A DNA stretch of 64,000 nt from Ligustrum vulgare. Taxonomy: Eukaryota; Streptophyta; Magnoliopsida; Lamiales; Oleaceae. Position numbers and translations under genes: made by a program. The stretch covers positions 32,830,129-32,894,128 of the forward strand of contig OY743180.1 of assembly GCA_963555705.1 (NCBI GenBank). Reading direction: 5' to 3'. A model generated the notes under the pieces. It was not told the DNA's origin. It saw only the letters and a list, made by a program, of their open reading frames with translations, and did no database searches. Below are positions 56,180 to 64,000 of this stretch, piece by piece (the stretch's first letter is position 1; every line of letters begins with the position of its first letter).

Positions 56180-57400
56180 GTGATGTGATCCTGAGAGGGA
56201 TGCTCGCGGAATAATTGATTAAACGCTGGAAAAGTTTCGAATTCAGGTTGGAACGGACGGTAACATGGAGACCCGAGCCTCACGACGCAAGAACCTAAGG
56301 TATATTAAACCTTAGACCCATTACGATGCGGAAACAAGAACCAATATGGGAAATGCCACAAAGGTTATACATTCCTTTGATAAGTTCAATTGGTTAACGT
56401 CACAAAGATTTGATAATCTTTGATAAGTTCGAAAGTGTTCAATCAAGAACACAATTTTTATTAATCAAAGTCTAATTGTTACAATGAATGAAAATGATAT
56501 AAATAATGAAAAATGGACTAAGACTAACCATAATCGCTATAGAGGCCCAAAACAAACCTAAAACAAGTAAAAAGGGAATTAAACCTAAAGTGCGTGAAAA
56601 TTAAGTTACAATGGTAATTATTGTGGTTACGGTCGTAATGGCTCGACTACATCATTTTTTTGCACTTTTCGTAGCCGCACGTTCTTTTCGTATTTTGGTC
56701 ATAACTTTCTCTCCCGATATTCGATTGTGCTGATTCAAAGTGCATTGGAACGAATGGTAGCTTGGAAACCTGAGCCTCATGACGCAAGAACCTAAGTTAT
56801 ATTAAACTTTAGACCCATTATGACGCGGAAACAAGAACCAACATGAGGGAACGCTACAAAGGTTATTCACTCCTTTGATAAGTTCAATTGGTGAATACCA
56901 CAAAGATATGATATAATCTTTAATAAGTTCGAAAGTGTAATATTTGGGAGAAAAATAACTCAACACAATTTTTATTAATCAAAGTCTAATTGTTACAATG
57001 ATTGAAAATGATATAAATAATGAAAAATGGACTAAGACTAACCCTAGTCGCTATAGAGGCCCAAAATTAAAACCTAAAACAAATAAAAACGGAATTAAAC
57101 CTAAAATGCACGAAAATTAAGCAGAAATTAAGTTACGGCGGTAATTATTGTGGTTACGGCCGTAATGGCTCGACTGCATCATTTTTTTGTACTTTCCTCA
57201 GCCTCATACTCTCTTGGTATTTTGTTCATGACTTTCTCTCCCGATGTCCGATTGTATTGATTCAAAGTGAGTTGGAAAGAAGACTCAAATATATAAAATT
57301 ATTATTGAAATATATGTTCGAAAATTCGAATGTATTCTATCCGAAAACCGAGCTTCAATCGCTGACTAAAAATCTGGATCACAATCCTTGAGGGTTTTTG
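56180..57400 (-). repeat. LTR-like sequence of a related gypsy family with an internal ~495-bp direct duplication
   Basis: Two copies begin near 56252 and 56747 with GGAACGRAYGGTA and share CGCAAGAACCTAAG, TAGACCCATTA, GCGGAAACAAGAACCAA, GATATAAATAATG and TAACTTTCTCTCCCGAT-like blocks. Each carries one pair of TTACGGCCGTAA-type motifs (56606/56627 and 57133/57154). The minus orientation is judged from the order of TATA-like box and palindromes. The TGATCC-type LTR terminus near 57377 (GGATCACAATCC) points the same way. Confidence 0.6.
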
Positions 57401-57433
57401 ATTTCGAATTTTACCCGAAGTCTTCTTTGACCA

Positions 57434-57709
57434 TTATTTTTGCCTCCAATCTTCTTCCCACATGTCATTATTGATTTGAAGTCCTTTGAACATGCCATTG
57501 AAGTTTTGTTTGGCTTGATTTGAAGAGTTTTCCATCAAGCCTGTCATGATTCGTATCATTCCCTCCTTCTTCATGACGATTTGTCCCGAATCATAGCGTT
57601 GTTCATGATGTACAGCTGCCCTACCTGGATCAAATGGAAAATTATGGACTCCTTGACATGAATTCAATAAGTTGTACTTCTTCAATTGGTAGACAACGTA
57701 TTGAAACAC
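57434..57709 (-). pseudogene. C-terminal tail of a minus-strand gypsy polyprotein (tentative)
   Basis: A 91-codon open frame on the minus strand, directly upstream (in that direction) of the LTR-like 56180-57400 segment. Its last ~30 residues (SNQAKQNFNGMFKGLQ, ending EEDWRQK) resemble the TRSQAK-type tail found just before the 3' LTR in such elements. The first part has no family I recognise. It would belong to the older element into which the 57736 element jumped. Confidence 0.35.
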
Positions 57710-57735
57710 AAGCTTGAATTGTCATGGTTGGTGTG

Positions 57736-58616
57736 TGATGTGATCCAGACCACGAACATAAGCCCGCACAAAGATCCGTTGATAATCAAAGGAGGATTGA
57801 TGACTCGATTGCAAACAAAGAGGGCCAACGAAGCAATGGACGAGATAGTACAAGAAACAATGGCCAAAACAATGTTCGTGTCATCAAAAGAAGCAAGTTC
57901 CATGTTGGGACCGAGTCAAAACGACGAGTGGATCAACCTCATTCAAGTCGTTGAAGAAATTGTGAAGATTCCAGAATTACGGTCGTAATCTACAGCACTT
58001 ACGGCCGTAACGAGCCCACTGATGAAAACTGAGATTTTGAAGGAAGTTGGACTTACGGCCGTAATCCTCATTGTCACGGCCTTAATGAAGCCTCGGCCTG
58101 AAAACAAGAATTTCAGAAATTAAGACTTACGGCCGTAAAAATATGTCTCACGGCCGTAATGGTTAAGCAGTAAGATATTTACGGCCGTAAATAAAGTAGT
58201 CACGGCCGTAACGACTAAAACGCGTAAATTTAATTTTTTAATTTATTTCCTTATTTTAGGTATTTCTTTCCTAGTATAATTAAAACTCTTTTGTCAGGTT
58301 TTGACCCTATTTATAGGGATGTAATTTTCATTATTATACACACAACTTTGATATTATAATTGAGAGACTATTTTGCTTTCACAATCTTATTCTTCATTGA
58401 ATAAAATTCGAACTTGCGAGTTATTCTTGTTTGTTCAAATCTCGGTGAGAATTATTATTGCTTGTGATCAAGAGGTCAATATATCCCCGTGATTGTATTG
58501 GTTGCTTGGTTCAATTAATTTTAATTAGATCTATAAATCGTGGTTCTTTGGCGTTCTTGGGTCGATTTCAATATTTTGTGGGTTGCGTAGCTACAATTGC
58601 TACGTGATTTGCATCA
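57736..58616 (+). repeat. 5' LTR of the young gypsy element
   Basis: 881 bp. It carries an open frame start (MTRLQTKRANEAM) that is the C-terminal tail of pol in the 3' copy, the palindrome array (57977-58211), and a TATTTATAG box at 58309-58317. Confidence 0.95.
57977..58211 (+). promoter_or_regulatory. Four pairs of TTACGGCCGTAA-type palindromes in U3
   Basis: Motifs start at 57977, 57999, 58053, 58074, 58127, 58148, 58179 and 58200. Spacing within pairs is 22, 21, 21 and 21 bp; pair starts are 76, 74 and 52 bp apart. Four motifs are the perfect palindrome TTACGGCCGTAA; the second member of three pairs starts TCAC. The array ends 98 bp before the TATA-like box. Function is inferred. Confidence 0.65.
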
Positions 58617-58618
58617 TT

Positions 58619-58630
58619 TGGTATCGGAGC
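58619..58630 (+). other. Primer binding site (initiator Met tRNA), young gypsy element
   Basis: TGGTATCGGAGC matches the canonical TGGTATCAGAGC with one change, 2 bp after the LTR. Confidence 0.85.
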
Positions 58631-59074
58631 TTAGGCTCCAAAAATCAAGTTTATATCTTTATTTTGTTTCTTGAGTTTTTCTTAATTCTTGTTCTTCGTA
58701 TTCTTCCAGTTCTTGAGTCTTTAGTTCGAAAAAAAAATTCATCAAGTCCAAGAAAAGAGTTATTTGATTTCAAGAATTATCTTCTTGAATCAATCTTAGT
58801 TCCCATAAAAATATCAAGTCCTTTATAGAGTCGAATTCCAATTCTCTCAAGGTCTTCTTCGAGTTTTCCAACAAATTCATAAATTCTCACTCATACTCGA
58901 TTTGAATCATTCGGGCTTAAACTTGTTTGAGTTCGGGTTCGTTCTTTGAAACAATTGGGGTGAAAGCCATTGAGTGGAAAAAGGCAGAGAGGTGAGATCA
59001 ATGGAGGGTAAAAGCCAAAAATTGAGTGATACACGAACGAAATACACGTGAAGCATATATTACTTAGTTTTAGG

Positions 59075-60110
59075 ATGTCAGAAAATTCTACTACAGCAAA
59101 GAACGGCGATCAAGTCAACATGGTGGAAGAGTAGGCACAACGCTTTGAGAAAATGCTTGGGGATATGACGAGCAGGATTGAAAGGTTAGAACGGCCTAGG
59201 GAAGCACCCAATGTGCGGAGACAAGTGGGGGGAGGCCATAGGATAGAGATGGAGGAAGAAGATGAATTTGATGGGTATGATGATGGGGTACTTATGGATA
59301 GAGAGGTTAGGCATGAACGACGAGATAGAGAGTTTGTTGGGGATCGACAGGATCGTGGCATGAGTAATATCAAAACAACTATTCCTTCCTTTAAGGGTCG
59401 GAGTGATCCAGAACAATACTTAGAATGGGAGAAAAGGATTGAGTTGATATTCGATTGCTACAGCTATACGGAGGAGAAAAAGGTTAAAGTTGCGGTTCTT
59501 GAATTCACCGATTATGCACTTACTTGGTGGGATCAATTAGCTACTTCTAGGAGGCGAAATCATGAGAGACCTAGTAGTACATGGGGTGAATTAAAGGCTG
59601 TCATGAGAAAGAGGTTTGTCCCTAGTCATTACCATATGGAACTTCATCAAAAACTGCAAAGTCTTTACCAAGGTTCTAAGAGTGTTGAGGATTATCATAA
59701 GGAGATGGAGATGTTAATGCTTAGAGCCAATGTGGAGGAGGATGAGGAGGCCACTATGACTCGTTTCTTGAATGGGATGAATAAAGAAATAGCAAATGTT
59801 GTCGAATTACAACACTATGTGGTGTTAGAAGATATGCTACATATGACCATGAAAGTGGAGAACCAATTGAAGAGAAAAGGGACAACTAAGTATCAGTCGG
59901 GTTCTTCGGGTTCTAATCCATCTTGGAAGCCGAAGTGGGGAAATAAAGGCGATGGGGTTGTTTCTAAAGGGAAGTTTGATGTACCCAAGGGAAAGGAGGA
60001 GTCCGTTAACAAATTTCCACCCAAAGGGGGAGTCTCAACCATCTAGGAGTAGAGATATCCAATGCTTCAAATGCTTGGGAAGAGGACATGTGCTTCTCAA
60101 TGCCCTAATA
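59075..60110 (+). pseudogene. gypsy gag (capsid, zinc knuckle)
   Basis: The ATG at 59075 begins an MSENSTTAKNG start, but TAG at 59132 interrupts it. The same frame is open from 59153 to 60046 (297 codons), with an acidic-basic leader and the capsid core (KTTIPSFKGRSDPEQYLEWE, LEFTDYALTWWDQL, YHMELHQKLQSLYQGSKSV). A frameshift follows before the zinc knuckle CFKCLGRGH at about 60062-60090; inside the knuckle the frame shifts again, so the last Cys (ASQCPN) is in another frame. Gag would form the particle and bind RNA. No intact protein is possible from this copy. Confidence 0.88.
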
Positions 60111-60394
60111 GGCGTGTTATTACCTTGCGAGCAGAGGGGGCTTGGGAAAGTGGCAGCGATGAGGACGACTACAGTGACATGCCCGCTTTAGAGGAAGCTA
60201 GTGATAATGAGGAATTGTTATCTGGGGAGCATGGGACGTTATTAGTAGCAAGGAGAGCCCTTAGTGCTAAAATCAAAGTGGAGCAACAGAGGGAGAACAT
60301 ATTTCATACACGGTATAGCATCCAAGACAAGGTATGTAGTATGATTATTGACGGTGGTAGTTGTACAAATGTTGCCACCCATTCGAGGTATTGA
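60111..60394 (+). pseudogene. gypsy protease remnant, truncated by deletion
   Basis: The acidic linker (SDEDDYSDMPALEEAS) is followed by QQRENIFHTR and the retropepsin start CSMIIDGGSCTNVA. At about 60378 the sequence jumps straight to the N-terminal part of reverse transcriptase (PPIRGIEYQIDFVPG in another frame). Compared with the related copy at 29341-29787, about 0.72 kb is missing. The join lies in a short shared TTGC-CAC stretch, as in a microhomology-mediated deletion. TAA/TGA codons then close the frame at 60394. Confidence 0.85.
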
Positions 60395-61214
60395 GTATCA
60401 GATTGATTTTGTACCTGGAGTAGTCATTCCAAATCGTCCTGCTTATAGGAGTAATCCCGAGGAGACGAAGGAGCTTTAAAAGCAAGTGGAGGAATAGATG
60501 AGTAAGGGGTACATAAGGGAGAGCATGAGTCCATGTGCCGTACCTGTATTACTAGTACCAAAGAAGGACGGGACTTGGAGAATGTGTGTTGATTGTAGAG
60601 CCATCAACAACATAACGGTAAATTATCGTCATCCTATTCCTAGGTTAGATGATATATTGAATGAATTGTATGGCTCTAACATATTTAGTAAAATTGATCT
60701 TAAGAGTGGTTATCATCAAATTCGAATGAAGGAAGGAGATGAGTGGAAAACTGCTTTTAAAACTAAATATGGCTTGTATGAATGGTTAGTTATGCCGTTT
60801 GGACTTACTAATGCACCTAGCACTTTTATGCGTTTAATGAATCATGTTTTACGTGCATTTATAGGTAAATTCGTTGTAGTTTACTTCGATGATATCTTGA
60901 TATATAGTAAAATTTTGAATGAGCATGTGGAGCATGTTAGGTGTGTGCTTGTGGTTTTGAGGCAAGAGCAACTTTTTGCTAATTTTAAAAGGTGTAGTTT
61001 TTGCATGGGTAAAGTTGTGTTTCTTGGCTATGTGGTTAGTGCTAAAGGGATAGAAGTAGATGAAGAGAAAGTCAAAGCTATTAAAGAATGGCCAACACCT
61101 AAAAGCATAACTGAGGTTAGAAGTTTTCATGGCTTGGCTAGTTTTTATAGGCGCTTTATTAAAGATTTTAGCACAATTGCCGCACCACTCACAGAAATTG
61201 TCAAAAAAGTGTAG
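60395..61214 (+). pseudogene. gypsy reverse transcriptase
   Basis: After two stops near 60480-60497 the frame is open from 60498 (238 codons): [54 protein letters not shown] and the catalytic VVYFDDIL at about 60879-60900. It then runs through [10 protein letters not shown] to the tether. A one-base loss in an A run (six A at 61203-61208; seven in the 25552-29825 copy) shifts the frame and makes the TAG at 61212. Otherwise the domain looks active in sequence. Confidence 0.92.
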
Positions 61215-61680
61215 GGTTTAAATGGGGTGTAGAACAGGAGCATGCATTTGAGACTATCAAAAATATGTTGTGTAAAGCACCGGTTTTATCACTTCCTAAC
61301 TTTGACGAGACTTTTGAGATTGAATGTGATGCCTCAGGGCTAGGCATTGGAGCTGTTTTAATGTAGGATCGAAGGCCGGTAACCTATTTTAGTGAAAAGC
61401 TAAAGGGGGCTGCACTTAATTATCCCACATATGACAAGGAGTTATACTCACTTGTGCGCGCTTTGGAAACATGACAACATTATTTGTGGCCACGGGAGTT
61501 CGTGATACACACTGATCATGAGTCCTGAAGCATTTGAGGGGTCAAGCTAAGCTGAGTAAGAGACATGCAAGGTGGGTAGAGTTCATCGAAACATTTCCCT
61601 ATGTCATCCGATACAAAAAAGGTAAGGAAAATGTGGTGGCAGATGCATTGTCTCGAATGTATATTCTTTTAACTTCTTTG
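61215..61680 (+). pseudogene. gypsy RNase H with several stops
   Basis: In frame terms it reads [56 protein letters not shown] and then [12 protein letters not shown]. All landmark motifs are recognisable, but at least three nonsense changes interrupt them, two of them TGA at positions where Trp or Leu/Arg codons are expected. Confidence 0.85.
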
Positions 61681-62928
61681 AATGCTAAATTGCTTGGATT
61701 TGAATACGTTAAGGACATGTATGCTAATGATCCGGGCTTTTCTAGTATTTATGATTCATGTGGTAAAGGAGCTGTGGATAGGTTCTTTAAATATGATGAA
61801 TATTTATTCCGAGAAAATAAATTATGTGTCCCTAGGTGTTCAATGGGGGAGTTACTTGTGAGAGAGGCCCATAGTGGAGGTTTAATGGATCATTTTGGGG
61901 TTAAAAAGACCATCGAAATCCCAAGTGAACATTTCTATTGGCCTAAGATGAAGATTGATGTGGTACGGGTTTATAGTAGATGTATTACTTGCAAGAAGGC
62001 TAAATCTAGGATTAAACCTCATGGATTATATATGATTTTACCCGTCCCTAGTGAACCTTGGGTCGATATCTCTATGGAATTTGTTTTGGAATTACCTAGG
62101 ACTAAGAAGTGAAGAGATTCGATTTTTGTGGTAGTAGATCGCTTTAGTAAAATGGCACATTTCATACCATGCCACAAAACTGATGATGCTACCAACATAG
62201 CTGATATTTTCTTTAGGGAAGTCGTGCGCTTACATGGGGTTCCTAAAAGTATAGTCTCGGATAGGAATGTTAAATTCCTTAGTCATTTTTGGAGAGTCTT
62301 GTGAAACAAACTGGGAACAAAACTACTTTTCTCTACAACTTGTCACCCACAGACCGATGGACAGACCGAGGTAGTAAATAAGACAATGATTCAATTGTTA
62401 CGCACCATAATCAATAAAAATTTGAAAAATTGGAAAGAGTGTTTACCATTTATTGAATTTGCATATAATAGGACTATACATTCTACTACTTCTTATTCAC
62501 CATTTGAAATTGTTTATGGTTTTAATCCGCTAACACCATTGGATTTAATTCCTTTACCTGTGAATGAACGTAGTAGTTTAGATGGAAAGAAAAAGGCTAA
62601 GATGGTTAAATCACTCCACGACAAGGTGAGGTTGGCGATTGAAAATAAAAATGAACATTATGCATCGCAGGCTAACAAAGGAAGAAAAGGCGTCATATTT
62701 GAACCCGGTGATTGGGTTTGGGTACACTTGAGGAATGAGCGGTTTCCAGAACAACGCAAATCAAAGTTACAACCGCGAGGAGATGGTCCATTCCAAGTGA
62801 TTGAAAGGATCAACAACAATGCTTATAAATTATATTTTCCTGGTGAGTATAATGTTTCGGCTTCATTTAGTGTTTCTGATCTATCTCTGTTTGATGCAGT
62901 CGAATCCTTTCGAAGGGGGAGGGGATGA
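61534..62928 (+). pseudogene. gypsy integrase
   Basis: Open at 61534-62112 and 62386-62928, with TGA and stops between (62110, 62303). The HHCC domain reads AHSGGLMDH ... CITCKKAK and the core has VDISMEFV and IVSDRNVKF (both Asp present). [13 protein letters not shown] (catalytic Glu present) is followed by NRTIHSTTSYSPFEIVYG and the [11 protein letters not shown] tail. Unlike the minus-strand copy, the catalytic triad is complete. A late frameshift near 62880 diverts the C-terminus; the alternative frame continues across the polypurine tract into the 3' LTR. Confidence 0.9.
62911..62925 (+). other. Polypurine tract, young gypsy element
   Basis: CGAAGGGGGAGGGGA directly abuts the 3' LTR TGATG. 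Confidence 0.92.
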
Positions 62929-63805
62929 TGTGATCCAGACCACGAACACAAGCCCACACAAAGATCCGTTGATAATCGAAGGAGGACCGATGACTCGATT
63001 GCAAACAAAGAGGGCCAACGAAGCAATGGATGAGCTAGTACAAGAAACAATGGCCAAAACAATGTTCGTGTCATCAAAAGAAGCAAGTTCCATGTTGGGA
63101 CCGAGTCAAAACGACGAGTGGATCAACCTCATTCAAGCCGTCGAAGAAATTGTGAAGATTCCAGAATTATGGCCGTAATCTACAGCACTTACGGACGTAA
63201 CGAGCCCACTGATGAAAACTGAGATTTTGAAGGAAGTTGGACTTACGGCCGTAATCCTCATTGTCACGGCCGTAATGAAGCCTCGGCCTGAAAACAAGAA
63301 TTTCAGAAATTAAGACTTACGGCCGTAAAAATATGTCTCACGGCCGTAATGGTTAAGCAGTAAGATATTTACAGCCGTAAATAAAGTAGTCACGGCCGTA
63401 ACGACTAAAACGCGTAAATTTAATTTTTTAATTTATTTCCTTATTTTAGGTATTTCTTTCCTAGTATAATTAAAACTCTTTAGTCAGGTTTTGACCCTAT
63501 TTATAGGGATGTAATTTTCATTATTATACACACAACATTGATATTATAATTGAGAGGCTATTTTGCTTTCACAATCTTATTCTTCATTGAATAAAATCCG
63601 AACTTGCGAGTTATTCTTGTTTGCTCAAATCTCAGTGAGAATTATTATTGCTTGTGATCAAGAGGTCATATATCCCGGTGATTGTATTGGTTGCTTGGTT
63701 CAATTAATTTTAATTGGATCCATAAATCGTGGTTCTTTGGCGTTCTTGGGTCGATTTCAATATTTTGTGGGTTGCGTAGGTACAATTGCTACGTGGTTTG
63801 CATCA
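62926..63805 (+). repeat. 3' LTR of the young gypsy element
   Basis: 880 bp; palindrome array at 63167-63401 with the same four-pair layout. The pol C-terminal tail (62926-63178) reads into it with the GGPMTRLQTKRANEAM motif. Confidence 0.95.
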
Positions 63806-63810
63806 GTGTG

Positions 63811-64000
63811 ACTCATACTCCCACGTATAATGATCAACATATAAAAAAGAATTAAGCAAAATAGGGTGGGGAGTGTTAGTTTCTCCATGTACAAGGCGAG
63901 GAATCATCACCACCTCCTCATTTCTCACAACAAGACTATTTTCTTCCCCTCTTTCAATCTTTTCACTCTCTTGCTCAATATTTTTACTCTCAAGCCCAAC
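63811..64000 (-). pseudogene. Internal fragment of an older minus-strand gypsy element (tentative)
   Basis: Read on the minus strand there is an open Glu/Ser-rich stretch (ESKNIEQESEKIERGEEN) like the linker regions of gypsy polyproteins. With 57434-57709 it flanks the young element on the other side of the GTGTG duplication. It continues beyond the window. Confidence 0.3.

Larger units (their letters stand above)
57736..63805 (+). mobile_element. Complete young Ty3/gypsy element (6.07 kb), non-autonomous
   Basis: LTRs at 57736-58616 and 62926-63805 with TGATG...CATCA ends, a perfect GTGTG duplication (57731-57735, 63806-63810), an initiator-Met primer site (58619-58630) and a polypurine tract (62911-62925). 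By eye the LTRs differ at 25 positions and one indel of about 880, so insertion is recent, roughly 1 million years at commonly used plant rates. gag, reverse transcriptase, RNase H and integrase are present, but a ~0.72-kb segment with most of protease is deleted and several stops exist. It was probably mobilised in trans or decayed after insertion. Confidence 0.96.

Noticed and set aside
57977..58211. CRISPR-like array
   Set aside because: Repeats are 12 bp, palindromic, irregularly spaced in pairs, and located in a plant LTR without cas genes.

Overview
This is a window of plant nuclear DNA, almost certainly from a dicot. It is AT-rich and packed with long terminal repeat (LTR) retrotransposons of plant lineages (Tekay-like, Athila-like, SIRE-like and another Ty3/gypsy family). 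It carries one multi-exon gene for a chloroplast folate-biopterin transporter with canonical GT-AG introns. There are no bacterial features, CRISPR arrays or rRNA genes. The species cannot be named from this sequence.

Layout. 1-631 holds the probable first exon of an MRT4-type ribosome-assembly gene on the minus strand; a 1.08-kb terminal-inverted-repeat element sits about 75 bp upstream of its ATG. 1787-4518 has microsatellites, a short tandem repeat and a fold-back element. 4519-25551 is an old Tekay-type element in nested form: an inverted LTR piece lies against its 5' LTR, a solo LTR (duplication TTATG) sits inside that LTR, a full-length Athila element (11076-21712, duplication GACTT) sits in its body, and a tRNA-derived SINE interrupts its pol remnant. 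At 25552 the 3' LTR is cut by a minus-strand Ty3/gypsy element, which stops abruptly near 29.8 kb against a SIRE-like copia element (pol, env-like acidic region, polypurine tract, start of the 3' LTR). 34889-36716 is a five-copy tandem array of a ~360-bp unit. 36730-43009 is the 5' half of a minus-strand Athila-like element whose gag is split by a 2.67-kb solo LTR (duplication GTTAT).

43010-53040 is the gene island: a Tourist-like MITE, the apparently intact nine-exon FBT1 gene (552 residues predicted), and a broken FAR1/FHY3-type gene with a duplicated 5' end. 53040-57735 holds a diverged minus-strand LTR relic, a RAD51C-derived fragment with a preserved splice acceptor and a damaged Walker A, a second MITE and an internally duplicated LTR relic. 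57736-63805 is a young, complete Ty3/gypsy element (duplication GTGTG; 25 substitutions and one indel between its LTRs by eye) inserted in yet another element.

The most unusual signal is in the LTRs. One gypsy family carries eight 12-bp CpG-rich palindromes (TTACGGCCGTAA type) as four pairs. Members of a pair are 20-22 bp apart, about two helical turns, and the array ends about 95-100 bp upstream of a TATA-like box. The arrangement is conserved between independent copies. Two other LTR families carry a different palindrome (core CGATCG) in pairs 22-23 bp apart, in one of them at a similar position. This looks like a recurring cis-regulatory architecture of LTR promoters in this genome.
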